From a bacterium (GTDB lineage Bacteria; Patescibacteriota; Gracilibacteria; JAUYGZ01), in NCBI GenBank assembly GCA_030699855.1, contig JAUYKR010000113.1, forward strand, positions 1 to 13,180: a stretch of DNA of 13,180 bases, read 5' to 3'. Numbering within the stretch: the first letter of the stretch is position 1; every line of letters begins with the position of its first letter. Under the pieces are notes generated by a model. It saw nothing but the letters and a program-made list of their open reading frames with translations, was not told the origin of the DNA and made no database searches. The position numbers and the translations under genes are program-made. Of the stretch, positions 12,609-13,180 are shown one piece after another.

Positions 12609-13180
12609 AAAAAAGATTTGAGAGCGGATAAAAGCTGGCTATTTTGCTCCGACGTGCCAATGGTAATGCGAATCGTGCCCTCGCAACCAGGAACATTCCC
12701 GCGGTAACGGGTCACAATCCCCCGAGAAGCTAATTGATCGTATACACGCTTCGCGTCAGCAATACGGATCAACAAAAAATTCGCGTCTGAGGGGAATATT
12801 TTTTCGACAGCTGAAAATTTTTCCAACTCCACTCTCAATTTTTCCCTCTCAGTTACGATCTGATCGACCCAGGCCAAGGTAAGCTGGGGTGTTTGAAGAG
12901 CGCGCAGAGCAAGACTGGCGGTGACCGAATTAACGTTGTAAGGCAGTTTCATCTTCATGAGGGCCTGAATAAGCTCTGAAGGCCCAAAAGCCATTCCAAG
13001 GCGGATTCCGGCCATGCCCCAAGCCTTAGAAAAGGTTTGAAGTATCACCAGGTTTGGCAGGTCACCAAGTTGATCCAGCATGCTGGATTGCCTGTCCGCA
13101 AAATCGATATAGGCCTCGTCCACGACAACCAAGCCTTTGAAATTTTTACAGACCGCTATCATGTCTCCTTTTTTCATCAC
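12605..13180 (-). CDS. hisC: histidinol-phosphate aminotransferase, C-terminal part (cut by window edge)
   Basis: HisC is a PLP-dependent class II-type aminotransferase converting imidazole acetol phosphate and glutamate to histidinol phosphate. Only the last 191 or so codons are inside the window; the frame is open to the edge, and the GTG there is an internal valine codon rather than a start. Seen, numbered from the edge: V20-D-E-A-Y24 (PLP-contacting region), T49-F-S-K52 with the PLP lysine, the A-G-I-R-L-G-M segment with R60, and the C-terminal R153-G-I-V...C166-E-G-T-I-R-I-T-I-G-T. About half of a usual 350-aa HisC is missing. Its stop overlaps the phosphatase start (ATGA). Confidence 0.93.
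   Translation of the reverse strand: MMKKGDMIAVCKNFKGLVVVDEAYIDFADRQSSMLDQLGDLPNLVILQTFSKAWGMAGIRLGMAFGPSELIQALMKMKLPYNVNSVTASLALRALQTPQLTLAWVDQIVTEREKLRVELEKFSAVEKIFPSDANFLLIRIADAKRVYDQLASRGIVTRYRGNVPGCEGTIRITIGTSEQNSQLLSALKSFL

Noticed and set aside
1..13180. Alternative genetic code (TGA as glycine, as in Gracilibacteria/Absconditabacteria)
   Set aside because: Seven his-region genes and others end in TGA at family-typical C-termini, and no family-conserved reading frame continues through TGA.
1..13180. CRISPR arrays, insertion sequences, phage genes or a classical toxin-antitoxin pair
   Set aside because: No regularly spaced repeats, transposase or integrase motifs were seen. The Fic gene has its inhibitory motif in cis and no antitoxin-like neighbour.

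Overview
The window is bacterial chromosome of middling GC content. All protein genes lie on the minus strand, and one tRNA gene is on the plus strand. Several genes end in TGA and none reads through it, so the standard bacterial code applies. A membrane-flanked PH-domain protein, a stand-alone DUF2090 protein, few clear Shine-Dalgarno sites and very short apparent leaders are reminiscent of Patescibacteria/CPR-type genomes. That placement is only an impression, and a histidine operon would make this a biosynthetically well-equipped member.

Right half (about 8.8-13.2 kb): a tightly packed histidine operon is read right to left as hisC (cut by the window edge), hisN (HAD histidinol-phosphatase), hisB (dehydratase), hisH, hisA, hisF, hisIE. 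This is the E. coli gene order, except that the bifunctional HisB is two overlapping genes. Neighbours overlap by 4 or 7 bases or are 1 base apart, so translation is probably coupled. hisG and hisD are expected beyond the right edge. A DUF2090 (IolC C-terminal-like) aldolase-family gene follows hisIE by 22 bases and may be the last gene of the transcript.

Middle (5.6-7.9 kb): a 76-aa two-helix membrane protein overlaps a membrane PH-domain protein and has its own promoter. Next comes a secreted thioredoxin domain fused to a CcdA/DsbD-like membrane domain with extra cysteine pairs. A tRNA-Gly(GCC) gene with its own promoter lies after it on the plus strand, followed by about 100 bases of non-coding sequence with an 8-bp inverted repeat.

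Left half (1-5.5 kb): a Fic-family protein (probable AMP transferase) with an inhibitory helix and a C-terminal DNA-binding-like domain; a 1095-aa protein of unknown function with twin-arginine-like motifs at its N-terminus and a threefold internal repeat; and a PolX DNA polymerase that stops where the usual PHP nuclease domain would begin. At the left edge is a promoter over a perfect palindrome and what may be the first four codons of another gene.

The best candidate for undescribed biology is the 1095-aa protein. The Trx-CcdA fusion, the operon-end DUF2090 gene and the short-leader promoter pattern deserve a second look. No CRISPR array, insertion sequence or phage module was seen.
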